A stretch of 64,000 bases of DNA from Cerrena zonata (Eukaryota > Basidiomycota > Agaricomycetes > Polyporales > Cerrenaceae). Under the pieces are notes generated by a model, which worked only from the letters and a program-made list of their open reading frames with translations, had not been told where the DNA came from and made no database searches. Location: NCBI GenBank assembly GCA_038087015.1, contig JASBNA010000007.1:992001-1056000 (forward strand). The letters are read 5' to 3'. Positions 9,617-19,870 of this stretch are shown here, piece after piece. Position 1 is the first letter of the stretch; the number at the start of each line of letters is the position of its first letter. Made by a program: the position numbers and the translations under genes.

Positions 9617-10736
9617 CGTCAAGTTTATACAACATACGCTGGGGTTCACTCCCGACGATATCCCAGAGCGCGCCAAAGGGTACATGTTGGACAAAAGAAA
9701 CTGCAAATTCTACTCTAGCCGGACGTATCACAAGCTGGATACGCCACACAAACAGGATTTTGCTGGAGAGCGAGCTTGTTGTCACGCATTTCAGGACATC
9801 GTATGGGATCTTGTACGACAATTACAGCCTACAGTAAATGATACTCGAAGCTTTCCAGCGAAGTTGACGTTCTTGCATGACCATGTCGTTCAAGGGGACT
9901 TTGCGTCATACAAGCCTGATTTTGGATATGGTGCGCCGATACGAACTAACAAGCATAGATGGGAGTTTCTCGGTGCATGCGGAGAGATGAAGAAGACTCG
10001 AGCGAGTCTCTATCGGGCTGTTCGCATGAGACCAATTACTATGGCTAGGATCAAACAGGTGAGTGGAAACCTACTCAGTATTATTGGTGTTCTCACAGAG
10101 CATCTATTAGCTTAAGAAGAGACAAAAAATACTCAATCGAATTATTGTCAAGAGAGAAGCGAGTGAACCACCCAAACCATCTAAGCCATCCCCAGTACGT
10201 CATTCTTGTTACTTGCTAGTATGTTACTTATCTCTCTCGCAGAAACCCCACCGGATGACCACGAGGGCGGGTGCGAAGCGGAAGGCTGCTGCAGAGCCAG
10301 TTGTTCGTGTCACGAAGAGGAGGAAGGCCCAAGCTGTGAAAACCAAGAAGGTTGAGAAGGTTTCAAGTTCACCTCCACCTGATCCCCGCAAGCGTCCGTT
10401 GGTCGAGTTCACCAATTCCGAGCTCCAGATGGCGAAGTACATCAACGAGCTTCTATCTCATGGAATCCGCTCTTATGCCTTTGGCTTCCTCGTTCAAGAA
10501 ACTCGCATGTCCTTGTGGTATGTCGATCGAATGGGAATGGTAACCTCCGAATCATTCGATATCTTCTCTGACCCGGGGCTATTTCTACTTGTTATTGCTG
10601 CTCTCCACTTTGCCAACCGACACCAACTTGGGGTCATCCCTCTCGTCAAGTATCCTGATGGTACAGCTCAATCACACAAAGAGGCGGCACTGGAACTCCC
10701 ACGAGCTACCAGCGGACATGGTACAGCCATCAACAT
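9617..10736 (+). pseudogene. FunK1 protein kinase, middle fragment (piece 2 of 3)
   Basis: Exons 9617-10058, 10111-10194 and 10243-10736, with introns GTGAGT..TTAG and GTACGT..CGCAG that keep the frame. The readable text includes FIQHTLGFTPDDIPERAK, then a Lys/Arg-rich linker (residues such as TRAGAKRKAAAEP), then the FunK1 N-lobe region YINELLSHGIRSYAFGFLVQ..MSLWYVDRMGMV. This aligns by eye with the second kinase in this window (NGLMSFGIRGFTTGIQVV..ICLWYGDRFGV). The coding frame is cut at 10736 by the terminal-inverted-repeat element and resumes at 17925 or 17927. No frameshifts or stops occur inside this piece, so the damage is due to insertions only. Confidence 0.8.
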
Positions 10737-10762
10737 CAGGAAAAACACCCCCTGCTAACCAG
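10737..10762 (+). repeat. Left terminal inverted repeat
   Basis: CAGGAAAAACACCCCCTG followed by CTAACCAG. It pairs with 17899-17924 in reverse complement with a few mismatches and one 1-nt length difference. Confidence 0.75.
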
Positions 10763-11004
10763 TATTAATTTAGCACTGATTAGTACTAGATTTGATAATT
10801 CTTCTAGATCTCAATAATTTATATAATTCATTATCTAATCCTAGACTGATGTTTCTCATTCTGTATAATACACTACCTAATAGTATCTGAAAACCCTGAT
10901 TTGATCTATTTCTCCTCTATTTTACAATCTAATAGGAACTAAAAGTCCTATTATTATCTATTTAGTTACTACTTTTCAGTCTAATCAATATAGCATGCAA
11001 GATA

Positions 11005-11305
11005 TGTGAACGCAGAGGATCGATCTATTGAGATAAGAATGCTCTTCAGTTGGATATAATGGTAGATCGACTGATATATTGTAGGTACCTATTGAGATAA
11101 GAACTACGGTAGTTGTCAATACAAAGAAGGTTACAAATATAAGGATATACGTACTGCTCTTCAGTCGGATATAATGGTAGATCGACTGAAGAGACAGTGA
11201 GTCATCGCGAGGGCTATGACCGATCGCGCACGTACGAAAAAGGGAACTACGGATCGGAAAGGAAATAGACGCTTGGCGTCCAGTATCTACGCTTGTATTC
11301 CAACA
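11005..11305 (-). repeat. 3' LTR of the copia element
   Basis: 301 bp, TGTGAACGCAG...TATTCCAACA, 299/301 identical to the other LTR by eye. It contains an inverted repeat at 11157-11193 and a related imperfect copy about 110 bp to the left. Confidence 0.93.
11157..11193. other. Perfect 11-bp inverted repeat (hairpin) in the LTR
   Basis: Arms CTCTTCAGTCG (11157-11167) and CGACTGAAGAG (11183-11193) flank a 15-base loop. The same structure is in the other LTR at 15678-15714. A degenerate copy (CTCTTCAGTTGG...CGACTGATAT) lies near 11041-11077. It could act in RNA packaging, transcription or 3'-end formation; no direct evidence is visible. Confidence 0.7.
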
Positions 11306-11312
11306 CTCCCCC

Positions 11313-14300
11313 TCAAGCGGAAAGAAGACCTAACAAATTGGTAAAGTAAAGGAGCTTAGGACGAGGAAGAGCCTTTGTAAAAACATCAGCAATCATCTCG
11401 GAAGTGGGACAATAAACTAAATCTAAGTGACCGTTGAGAAGAGTTTCACGAATAAAGTGATAACGAATGTCAATGTGTTTAGTGCGAGCATGAAGAAGAC
11501 CATTTTTAGCTACTTTAATAGCGCTTTGATTATCGCAATGAAGAATGGTAGAAGAATCAAAAGAAATGTTAAGTTCAGAAGAAAGGGCACGAAGCCAAAG
11601 AAGTTCTCGACAGGCATCAGAAGCGGCGATGTACTCAGCTTCAGTAGTCGAAAGAGCAACAATAGGTTGCTTGCGTGAGCTCCAGCTAATCGCTCCCCCT
11701 GAAACTAGGAAGACAGAGCCGGAAATGGAGTGACGATGAGCCTGTGAGGCCCAATCTGCGTCGGTATAGCCAACGAGACCATCGTTGTTAAGACCGAAGG
11801 TAAGTCGGAGATCCTTCGTACCTTTGAGGTACCGAAGAACACGCTTAGCGGCGTCAAAATGGATTGGATGAGGATCAGCCATGAAACGAGCGAGGGTCGA
11901 GACCGTATAGGAGATGTCAGGGCGTGTACCAGTGGAAGCATACATGAGAGAGCCAACAATTTGAGCATATGAATGAGACTTCATGTCCTTTCGAATATCG
12001 TCGGTGAGTTCATAGGCGAAAAGGTTGGTGTTGGGGTCAAGAGGAGTCGAAACGGGGTTCGCTTCAGTCATACCAAAGCGAGAGAGGATTGTGTCAATGT
12101 AGGTGGCTTGAGAGATGGTCAGAATTCATTTAGAACGGTCACGTTCTACCTTGAAACCAAGTAGCCAATTGACAGGACCAAGACGGACAATTTCATGGTG
12201 AGAAGCAATCTCATCAAGGAGAGAAAGGATGATCGTAACACCGTTTGCGACAACAATACAGTCGTCGACATGTATACCTATGATGACAGCAAGATCGGGG
12301 AGGAACGTGTACCAAACGGCTTGGTCGTTTTCGCAGCGGGTAAGACCTAGGTCGGAAAATAATTCGCATACCTTCTTGTACCACTGACGATCAGCCTGCT
12401 TGAGGCCGTACAAGGCCTTGTGCAATTTCCATACCCAGTCTTCCTTCCCAGGTTCCACGAAACCGGGTGGTTGCCTCATATAGATCTCCTCATCGAGATT
12501 TCCGTTGAGATAGGCATTCTTGAAGTCGATTTGGTGGATTTCCCAATCGTACTTGGCGGCGAGAGCAAGGATGTACCGGATGGACGAAATACGAGCTGTA
12601 GGGGCCGCAGTTTCAGTGTAATCAACACCAAGAACTTGTGAAAAGCCTTGTGCGCAAAGTCGAGCCTTTAATTTGACGACTTCGTTATTCGCGTCGCGTT
12701 TCTTCTTTAGCGCCCACGTACAGCCGATCACGTTGACGCCAGGTGGCCTCATTGTGAGGGTGTAAGTCCCCATGTCACGGATCGTCTTGATTTCGTCTCC
12801 CTCGGCCTCTATCCACTTTTCTCTCTCGGGTCCCCTCATAGCCTCTCTGTGGTCCGGTTCATCACCTGGCATGGCAGCCAAAGCGAAAACTGGGACCTCT
12901 AGGTCCTCCTCCAGTCCCTCTGCAGCAAAACTGGCGCTTTCCGAGTCTAAGAGACTCTTGGGGAGCCTCTGAGCACCCCTACCTCCTGTACTACCTTTTC
13001 CTTCTTGTAAGGCCTTGATCCATGATGAAGGCTTTCGCTTTCTGGCTCCTGGTAGACCTTCTGCTTGCTGTGGCAGCTCCCCCTGGTCAGTGGGATGTTG
13101 TGTGGGAGCAGATGGCTCCTCAGGCTTCGCTTTTGGAGCAAGCTTGGAGTCTGGATCCTCAGGAGGGGTAGCAGGAGTTATAGAGTCATTTTGAGAGGGT
13201 TTAGGTAGCATAGAAGGAGCAGAAGTCGAAGTTGGAGGTGTAGTTTGACTGGAAATTGGTGAGTTCTCCCCCTCAGGCAATACTACAGCCTCTTTGGGGG
13301 TCTCTGGCATGAAAACCAGATTCCTTTCGACTGAAATTGACCGTTTTTCAGGCCAATACACCCTATGAGCCTTGCTCTTCTCGTCAAAACCGACCCAGCG
13401 TGCCGATTTCGACTTCGCGTCGAGTTTCGAGGGCGCCTCTATCAGCACGAAGACTTCCTGACCGAACCGCGGCATCCTCGCAAGATTCGGTTTCTCTCCG
13501 GTCGCGCGTTCGTAAGGCGTCGTACCAGGAGTGTTCTTCGTCGTCGTACGGTTTCTGACGTACGCGGCGTGTCTGACGGCCTCCACCCACAACGTCCTGG
13601 GTAGCTTCGCGTCGAGAAGCATAGCACGCGCGTGCTCTACCAACGTCCGGTTCAGCCTCTCGGCTTTACCGTTCTGTTGCGGCGAGTCGTGCGTCGTGAG
13701 TCTTTGCACCGTGCCTCGTGCCTTGAGGTGATCGGTGAATGCGGTACTGGTGTACTCGCCTCCTCGGTCGCTCTGAAGCTCTTTTATTTCCTTCACGGCT
13801 CTCTGGTTCTTCACTGAAGCCTCGTACTGCTTGTAACGAGTGAAGACCTCACTCTTCTTCTTCATCGGCACCACGGTAGCCTCGTCTGAGTAGTCGTCTA
13901 GGAAGGTGACGAAATACTCGTTGCCTCCTAGCGACCGAACAGCGGCTTTGCCCCACACGTTGGAGTGGATTCGCTGACCGTAAACGGTCGCGGGTGGGCT
14001 CGAACGTTCTTTTGGGAATGGTTGTTGGGCCTGCTTGGCCTTGACGCAAGTTTCGCAAAATGGGATGTCGGTGTCGGAGAGCTGTATGCCTTCGACTACT
14101 CCTTCGGCAACCATTTTCTTCAACGCGGGTGCAGACGAGTGAGCCATCTTACGATGAAGCTCAGTGAGGGTGATCGAGATGGGGGTGTCCGTAGCGAGAG
14201 CCGTTTCGCTCTTTGTAGCGGTTGGTTCGGTGTCCAAGAGAGGGTATAGCCCACTCTTTTCGGAGACGACGGTCAGGATCGTTTCACGTGGCGTGAGGAT

Positions 14301-15521
14301 CTTGCAGCCGGTCTTCTCGAAATGAGCAGGGAAGCCTCCTTTCACCATCTGGCTGACCGAAACGAGGGCGACGGGCATCGTTGGGGCATGAAGCACATTC
14401 TTCAAGGTAAATTTGACCTCCTTGCCATTGTAGGTGGTACTAACCTTGACGTCTCCTTCACCTGTAGCATTAAAAATGCCTCCATCGGCAGAGTGGACGG
14501 GTTTTGGAGGAATAAGGTGGTATGAGGTGAAGTTTTCACGGCAGGGATCAAAGTGACGGCTTGCGCCTGAGTCGATAATGCGAGTACGGTTCGGGCAAGC
14601 TAATTTCTGACTTGCCACTAGCGAAAAGTCGGTAGCGACATGGAACGCGAAATCTTCGCTATCGTTAGTCGTTGTGGCAGCGTTGGCACTCGTACCTCCT
14701 CCCTTTCCCTTTCCTTTCCCCTTCTTCTGACGTCTAGGGCCTTGCCCTTCCTTTCCACCACCCTTGCTCCAACAATCTTCCTTCCCATGCCCAGTCTTAC
14801 CGCAATTCGAGCATGTCAGCTTTGACGGTTTCACGGCCAGAGCAGAATCTCCAGGAGTGTTTGAACTGATTGCACTGTCGTCACGGGCGATGGCATGGAG
14901 GTGCATGAGGAGTGTCTCAGCGGTGAGTGGAGTGCTAGAGACCTGAGCACTGGTGAGGATTGAACGAACGGTGGGTCGATACGATAAAGGCAATGTTGAC
15001 ATGATCATAGCCTTGTACTGCTGGTCAGTAAGTGTGCCGCCAGCGGTGGCATATTCCGATTTGAGTCGTTGGAGTTCGAGTAACGTTGGACAAGGATCTT
15101 CATCCGTGCAGCGAAGGTTGTTCATTAGTCGTAAAACTTCAACCTGAACGAAGTCGCCTTGGCTGTCAAAAGTCTCCGTTACGATCTTCCAACATTCATC
15201 TGCTTTCATCTTCGATGAGATCTTCAGCTTGAGCGGTTCCGGTAGCGTCTGGAAGAGAAGGGTCTTGATGGTCGCATGACCAGACTCATACGCGTCTAGT
15301 GCGTCTTCATACTTCTCATCAGCATCTGGATCTACGCCGGGGGCTGTTGGAGGTTGAGGTTCTTTGGCGGTACCATTAAGGTATCGTCTTAACTTCTTGG
15401 CCAGGATAGCTGAGGTGACCTGGGACTTATAGAGGACCCAGTTCGAGCCGTCTTCAGACAACTTCGGTACCTTCAGGTTCTCACTGAAACCAAGGGAGCT
15501 AGACTGTTCGCCGGGGCCCAT
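11313..15521 (-). pseudogene. Copia Gag-Pol polyprotein with one internal TGA
   Basis: One frame of 1,403 codons reads from the ATG at 15521 to the stop at 11313, broken only by TGA at 12126-12128 (codon 1132). In order: Gag with zinc knuckle CSNCGKTGHGKEDC (about residues 237-250); protease with IIDSGASRHF (about 315); integrase zinc module (HRKMAH..CETCVKAKQ) and catalytic core (QSDRGGEYTS); RT with VDYTETAAPTARISSI, QIDFKNAYLNG and IHVDDCIVV. The TGA follows RDRSK. RNase H then continues (VGYTDADWA, STTEAEYIA, CDNQSAI, TKHIDIRYHF). The expected residue at the stop is Arg or Trp; CGA-to-TGA at a CpG would explain it. The start codon lies only 4 nt from the 5' LTR. Confidence 0.92.
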
Positions 15522-15525
15522 AACC

Positions 15526-15826
15526 TGTGAACGCAGAGGATCGATCTATTGAGATAAGAATGCTCTTCAGTCGGATATAATGGTAGATCGACTGATATAT
15601 TGTAGGTACCTATTGAGATAAGAACTACGGTAGTTGTCAATACAAAGAAGGTTACAAATATAAGGATATATGTACTGCTCTTCAGTCGGATATAATGGTA
15701 GATCGACTGAAGAGACAGTGAGTCATCGCGAGGGCTATGACCGATCGCGCACGTACGAAAAAGGGAACTACGGATCGGAAAGGAAATAGACGCTTGGCGT
15801 CCAGTATCTACGCTTGTATTCCAACA
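15526..15826 (-). repeat. 5' LTR of the copia element
   Basis: 301 bp, the promoter-side LTR for the minus-strand element. The sequence immediately inside reads GGTTATGGGCCCC on the coding strand and should serve as primer binding site. It overlaps the polyprotein ATG. Confidence 0.93.
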
Positions 15827-15831
15827 AGATA

Positions 15832-17898
15832 ATAGTATCTGATTTTACTATTTGAGTATACTCATTTGCTAGGTTGCAAGCTCTTTTCACTAGTTTGTTA
15901 GCTAATATTAGCTAGATATAATAACTTAGTATGGTGGACTACTGGTATCCCAGCTAATATTTCCTAAAACCTTTAGATCTCTCTACCCAGTAGACTAGAT
16001 AACCTTCATCAGGTAAAACCTCCAGCTCAGACTTAGAGGGTGTAATGTTGTCAAAATTAGGGCATCTGTTGAAGGTGGGTAATATATCTGATTAAGATAT
16101 GGAGGGTCTCAAAAGGAAGAAGTGCTTTACTGCTTTCTCATGTGACTTTGAAGACTCCAATATATCAGGAAGAACTTGAGGAATTATAGGGACAAGTGGG
16201 CAAGGTGTTTCGGTGAGGATAGGGATGTAATTAATGTTGTAGGAGGTGTGGAGTCCGAATGAGCTATCCATTCAAGGCGTACAAGGGCTCTACAGATAGA
16301 GGGGACTGACCGCTCCCCAACGCGTCCCCAGCGGCCATAATCGGGCAAGAAATACCTGGGGAACTGTCTCATTAATCCGAATGAAATACTCATAAGCATC
16401 ACAAAACTTACCGCCATATTGACAGTTATGTACCTAACGATATGGGCAATGGCCGGTATCATTTGAAAGATCTTCTTGACGCGGTTCTAACGAGCTTAAG
16501 ATGAGGTTATTACGACCATTCTAGGGTGAATAATCATGCGAAACGATCGAAGTAAAACATCACAGTAAGGGAGGTGGGGTAATTGGCACTGAATGGAGTG
16601 TGTAGGTCAAACAAGCCGTTCAATCAGGACGTGCAAGAGTTCACAATGTAGAGGAAGCTAGCCGCTACCCAACGCGTCCTCAACGAGCCTGCTACATAAA
16701 GAATAACCTATGAAACGATACCATTAGCATGGGTATGGTTCCAGTGATTCCCCGAAACTTTACCTCAATGTTAAGAGTTACATACCAAATGAAACGGAAT
16801 GCGAAAGGCACTATTCAAAAGCCCTCTTAAGCACGATTTGAACGCATCCAAGAGCAGCCTCTTACGACGAGGACAAGGTGAGTAATCTCGCAGAACTCAC
16901 CTAGGTCCCCTACCGTGTAAGTAACTGTGAGTATGTCCTGCTGTTATAGGGGCATAACCGCGTGTTAACCTATCAGGTGACCGGGCGCTCAATGTGATCG
17001 AGCCTACGTGTCTGACTTGTGCTCTCTGTTCGCCTTCTCTCTCTCTTTCCCTCCCTCTCTCTCTTCACCTCTTCTTTGTGGCTCTCGACGAGCCTCTGAT
17101 TCTTGTTCTTGTGGGATCTTGTGTGTGAGTGGCCGTGGGATTTGGCCATGGAGTGAGTGGCTTGGGGTTCTCAATATCGATATCTCGGTATGTCTACTAT
17201 TCTTTTGATAGTGTGACTGACATTCACGCTGTCATTCTAGGTCTCTGATAGGTTTCTCACCCGACGGCTTCATATGGAGGTGCTTGTCCTTTGGCCCTGC
17301 CATCGTTACCCTCTCTAATGGCAAAGGTGCTAGACTCTTGGTGAGCTGCTCATGCCGTGCTGGCCACTGGTAAACTAAAGTACGTCACCAAGGAACATCT
17401 GCACACCCTCTCTCATGCGCTGACATCGGTCTTGCTATTCAAGTACTATTGACATCACTCAGGGTGCTGCCCAATCTCTCCACTGTTGTCTATGCCCCTT
17501 CCTGGTCCCTATATTGTCTTCTAGTGTGTGCATAACAACCTGACCCATGCCTGTGGCACTGTCACATATATCATTGCCCGCCCTACTACCCTGACATCTG
17601 TATCTTGCCTTTGAATGAACTAGATAGTTGTTATTTTATTATATTTTATACAGAATGTAATTCTATTTAGAGGAACATTTGGAATATAAAAAGAGTAAAA
17701 TTTGAGCAAAATAGAGCAAATAGAGTGAAATCAGAAAGAAACTAGAAAGCAAATTAGGACTGAACTAGCAGCTAACTTAGTGTGGAATTAGCAAGGGATC
17801 TAGGGCTAATTCAGTCCTGGTTAGCTATAAGTTAATGCTGATCATTTTGCTATTATAATCGATGTGTCTGGTTAGCAGGATCTAGACCTAATTTTGTC
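15832..17898. other. Non-coding body of the TIR element, with diverged tandem copies
   Basis: No supportable gene. Two diverged copies of a roughly 350-bp unit start near 16246 and 16598. Shared landmarks are CCAACGCGTCC (16318 and 16671), a GTAGAGG/ATAGAGG block, and a late GGTGAATAAT/GGTGAGTAAT block (16525 and 16877). Near 17020-17070 is a CT-rich low-complexity tract. From 17640 the sequence becomes AT-rich with repeated GCTAATTC/AGCTAAC motifs. Confidence 0.55.
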
Positions 17899-17924
17899 CT
17901 GGTTAGACAGGGGGGGTTTTCCTG
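17899..17924 (-). repeat. Right terminal inverted repeat
   Basis: CTGGTTAGACAGGGGGGG then TTTTCCTG; the reverse complement of the left end, with a few mismatches. Confidence 0.75.
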
Positions 17925-19216
17925 ATGAAGAAGGCCCTCTCATTCCGTCTAAGGGTAACTCCCAGTTCTCCACTTGTCGTCGCCTATGGTGCCATTGGAC
18001 GGGGGACCACCGTCGTTCCTATAACTGCTGAGGGTCATGCACGCAAGCTGTTTGGGAACGATAAGCTGGTGGCGAAGATGTCTTGGCCATCTGTTCATCG
18101 GAAGAGCGAGGCCACCATAATCCGGGTGGTTCGCAAGAAGATTGGAGAGCACAAGGAAACAAAGAAGTACTTGAAGAACATCGTGGATCTGAAATGCTCG
18201 TTGGACAGGAGCGGGATGGAGATTGAGCTCCCAAGAGCCTTCATGGATCTGTCTGAGCCATACGAACCTCGGTTACTTCGGACACTAGTCATGAAGGAAT
18301 ACCTGCCAATGGAAAATATTCGGAGTCTGGCTGATTTCAAGATTGTGTTCAGGCATATTTTTGAAGGTGTGTTATGCGTCATCTTGCTCGCAGTTCAGGG
18401 TTTTCATTATCGTTAACTTTTATAGCGCATCACTGGGTATTCGAGGTCGCGGGGATGCTGCATCGCGATCCGAGCTTGAGCAACTTTCTGTTCTACTATG
18501 ATGCCGATGGAAACGTCATCGGTGTACTTGCTGACTGGGATGTTGCCTCGTCCAAGGAGGATCTCGCGACTCTACGCGACGGAGTGGACAAGGCCGAGCG
18601 ACCCGAAGAATCGGTAGACGTCCTAACTACAGCACCTAAGACCGACGAAGAGACGAAGTCAGAAGGTGCTGCAAAGGTCCGCGACACCGACGGCACCGAA
18701 CAACGACCTAGGTACAGAACTGGAACTGGACCCTTCATGGCACTGGATTTGTTGGCGACTACAAAAATCGTACATCGATATCGACATGATCTGGAATCGT
18801 TCTTCTATATCTTGTGCTATTTCTGTGCCCAATTTCGTCCATCGACTACCAAGAAGCCAGAAGCTCATTTCGCGTATCTGCACGGCTGGGAAAGTGGGAA
18901 CACCAAGCAGGTGCACACGACGAAGTACTCATTCCTTGAGAGTCTTGATGAAGCATTCGATGCTTTGTTCGAGAATGCTAACGAAGCATATCTACCATTA
19001 CTTACGGAATGGATTTATCCATTGTATAAGGCGATGTTTCGGCACATAGGACAGCTTTCTGCCTTGTTGGGCAGTAGTTACGGAAAGCTCTCGTTGGCGT
19101 TGAAGAGGAAGGATGAAGAGATGGCAAAGGAATACATGGACAGCTTCAGGGATACGAGCGAGAAAGCAGATAAGTTGGTCGTTTATGAGAAGTTCAGGGC
19201 TATTATATCACCATAA
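17925..19216 (+). pseudogene. FunK1 protein kinase, C-terminal catalytic fragment (piece 3 of 3)
   Basis: Exons 17925-18366 and 18426-19216, joined by a 59-nt intron (GTGTGT..TATAG) that gives F-E-A-H-H-W. Kinase features: glycine-rich YGAIGRGTTVV, a Lys in LVAKMSWP, LVMKEYLPMENI (hinge), LHRDPSLSNFLF (catalytic loop, His-Arg-Asp), GVLADWDVAS (Asp-Trp-Asp in place of DFG), TGPFMALDLL (activation segment end) and YRHDLESFFYILCY. These are the FunK1 hallmarks. Compared with the paralogue at 62-64 kb, an acidic insert of about 45 residues (DGVDKAERPEE...RDTDGTEQRP) sits before the TGPFMA motif. The catalytic residues are all present, so this gene was probably functional before the transposons entered. 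An internal ATG at 17925 might permit a truncated product. Confidence 0.85.
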
Positions 19217-19870
19217 CATGGACTATTATCTTATTAGCAATAGCTGTTTGACTTCGGACTAATGCACAATAATTATGCATGTATATCAACTCTCATTGCA
19301 ATTGCTTTGCGCAAGAGGAAGTGGTTTGACGTGGTGTACCATTTTGAACAGACGAATTGCAAATTTACGACAATTTCCTCTTCAACGCATTCATCAGAAA
19401 TAATGAGATCATAATCATGCATACGTAGTCATGAGAGTACTAGTATACAGGACTTAGTATATGTGTCTATCCTACAATACACCAGGCAATGTGACAGCAT
19501 TGAGCAATGACGAGAGCAGAGAGAACCAGCCCAAACGGGACAAACGATAACAACAACAATAAAAAACACGAAACAGTAAACCAACTCCAGCACGATGAAA
19601 ATCCCAGATTTCATGAGTGAACGTTGCACGTCATCCAGACGAGGAGGGGCTGAACGAAAGATGACGGCTGACCCGGGTTCCAAAGAGAGACAAAACATAA
19701 CACACATGACATTTCCGCGGGTCAGCACCGGATATGAGAACGAGACGTAGAGCAAGAGAGGAATAGAGGAAACTAGACTATGGCGCCCTTGAGCGCGATG
19801 TTATGGCACAAGGTCATGAGCACTTGGATCATGACCCGAATAGAGGTATCTCAGTAAGAGTACGAGCGGC
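19217..19870. other. Intergenic, convergent 3' ends
   Basis: About 650 bp between the 3' end of the kinase fragment and the 3' end of the glucanase. No gene or RNA structure recognised. Confidence 0.5.

Larger units (their letters stand above)
11005..15826 (-). mobile_element. Ty1/copia LTR retrotransposon, nested
   Basis: 4,822 bp on the minus strand, bounded by 301-bp LTRs (11005-11305 and 15526-15826) that begin TG and end CA. Both sides carry the 5-bp target duplication AGATA (11000-11004, 15827-15831). The LTRs differ at only two positions, near 11052/15573 and 11150/15671, so the insertion is young. One polyprotein frame fills the interior. A purine tract (GAGGGGGAG on the minus strand) abuts the 3' LTR at 11306-11314. 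The order of Gag, protease, integrase, RT and RNase H is that of copia rather than gypsy elements. It inserted into the terminal-inverted-repeat element, so it is the later of those two events. Confidence 0.95.
10737..17924. mobile_element. Terminal-inverted-repeat DNA element without transposase, host of a nested copia
   Basis: 7,188 bp with imperfect inverted ends. The left end is CAGGAAAAACACCCCCTG then CTAACCAG; the right end read in reverse is CAGGAAAACCCCCCCTGT then CTAACCAG. The element is flanked by AT on both sides (10735-10736 and 17925-17926). Removing one AT and the element restores AAC ATG AAG AAG in the kinase frame. Without the nested copia and its duplication it is about 2.36 kb. 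That remainder is AT-rich with no long frame or transposase motif, so it appears non-autonomous. Subterminal CTGGTTAG/CTAACCAG motifs recur near 17815, 17870 and 17898. The superfamily is not clear: a 2-bp AT duplication with CAGG ends fits no standard class that I can assign with confidence. Confidence 0.7.

Noticed and set aside
13337..14249. Several plus-strand frames over the copia element
   Set aside because: They are antisense shadows of the polyprotein.
10737..17924. Helitron, because the element sits between A and T-containing flanks
   Set aside because: It has inverted repeats at both ends, lacks the TC..CTRR termini, and has no Rep/helicase gene.
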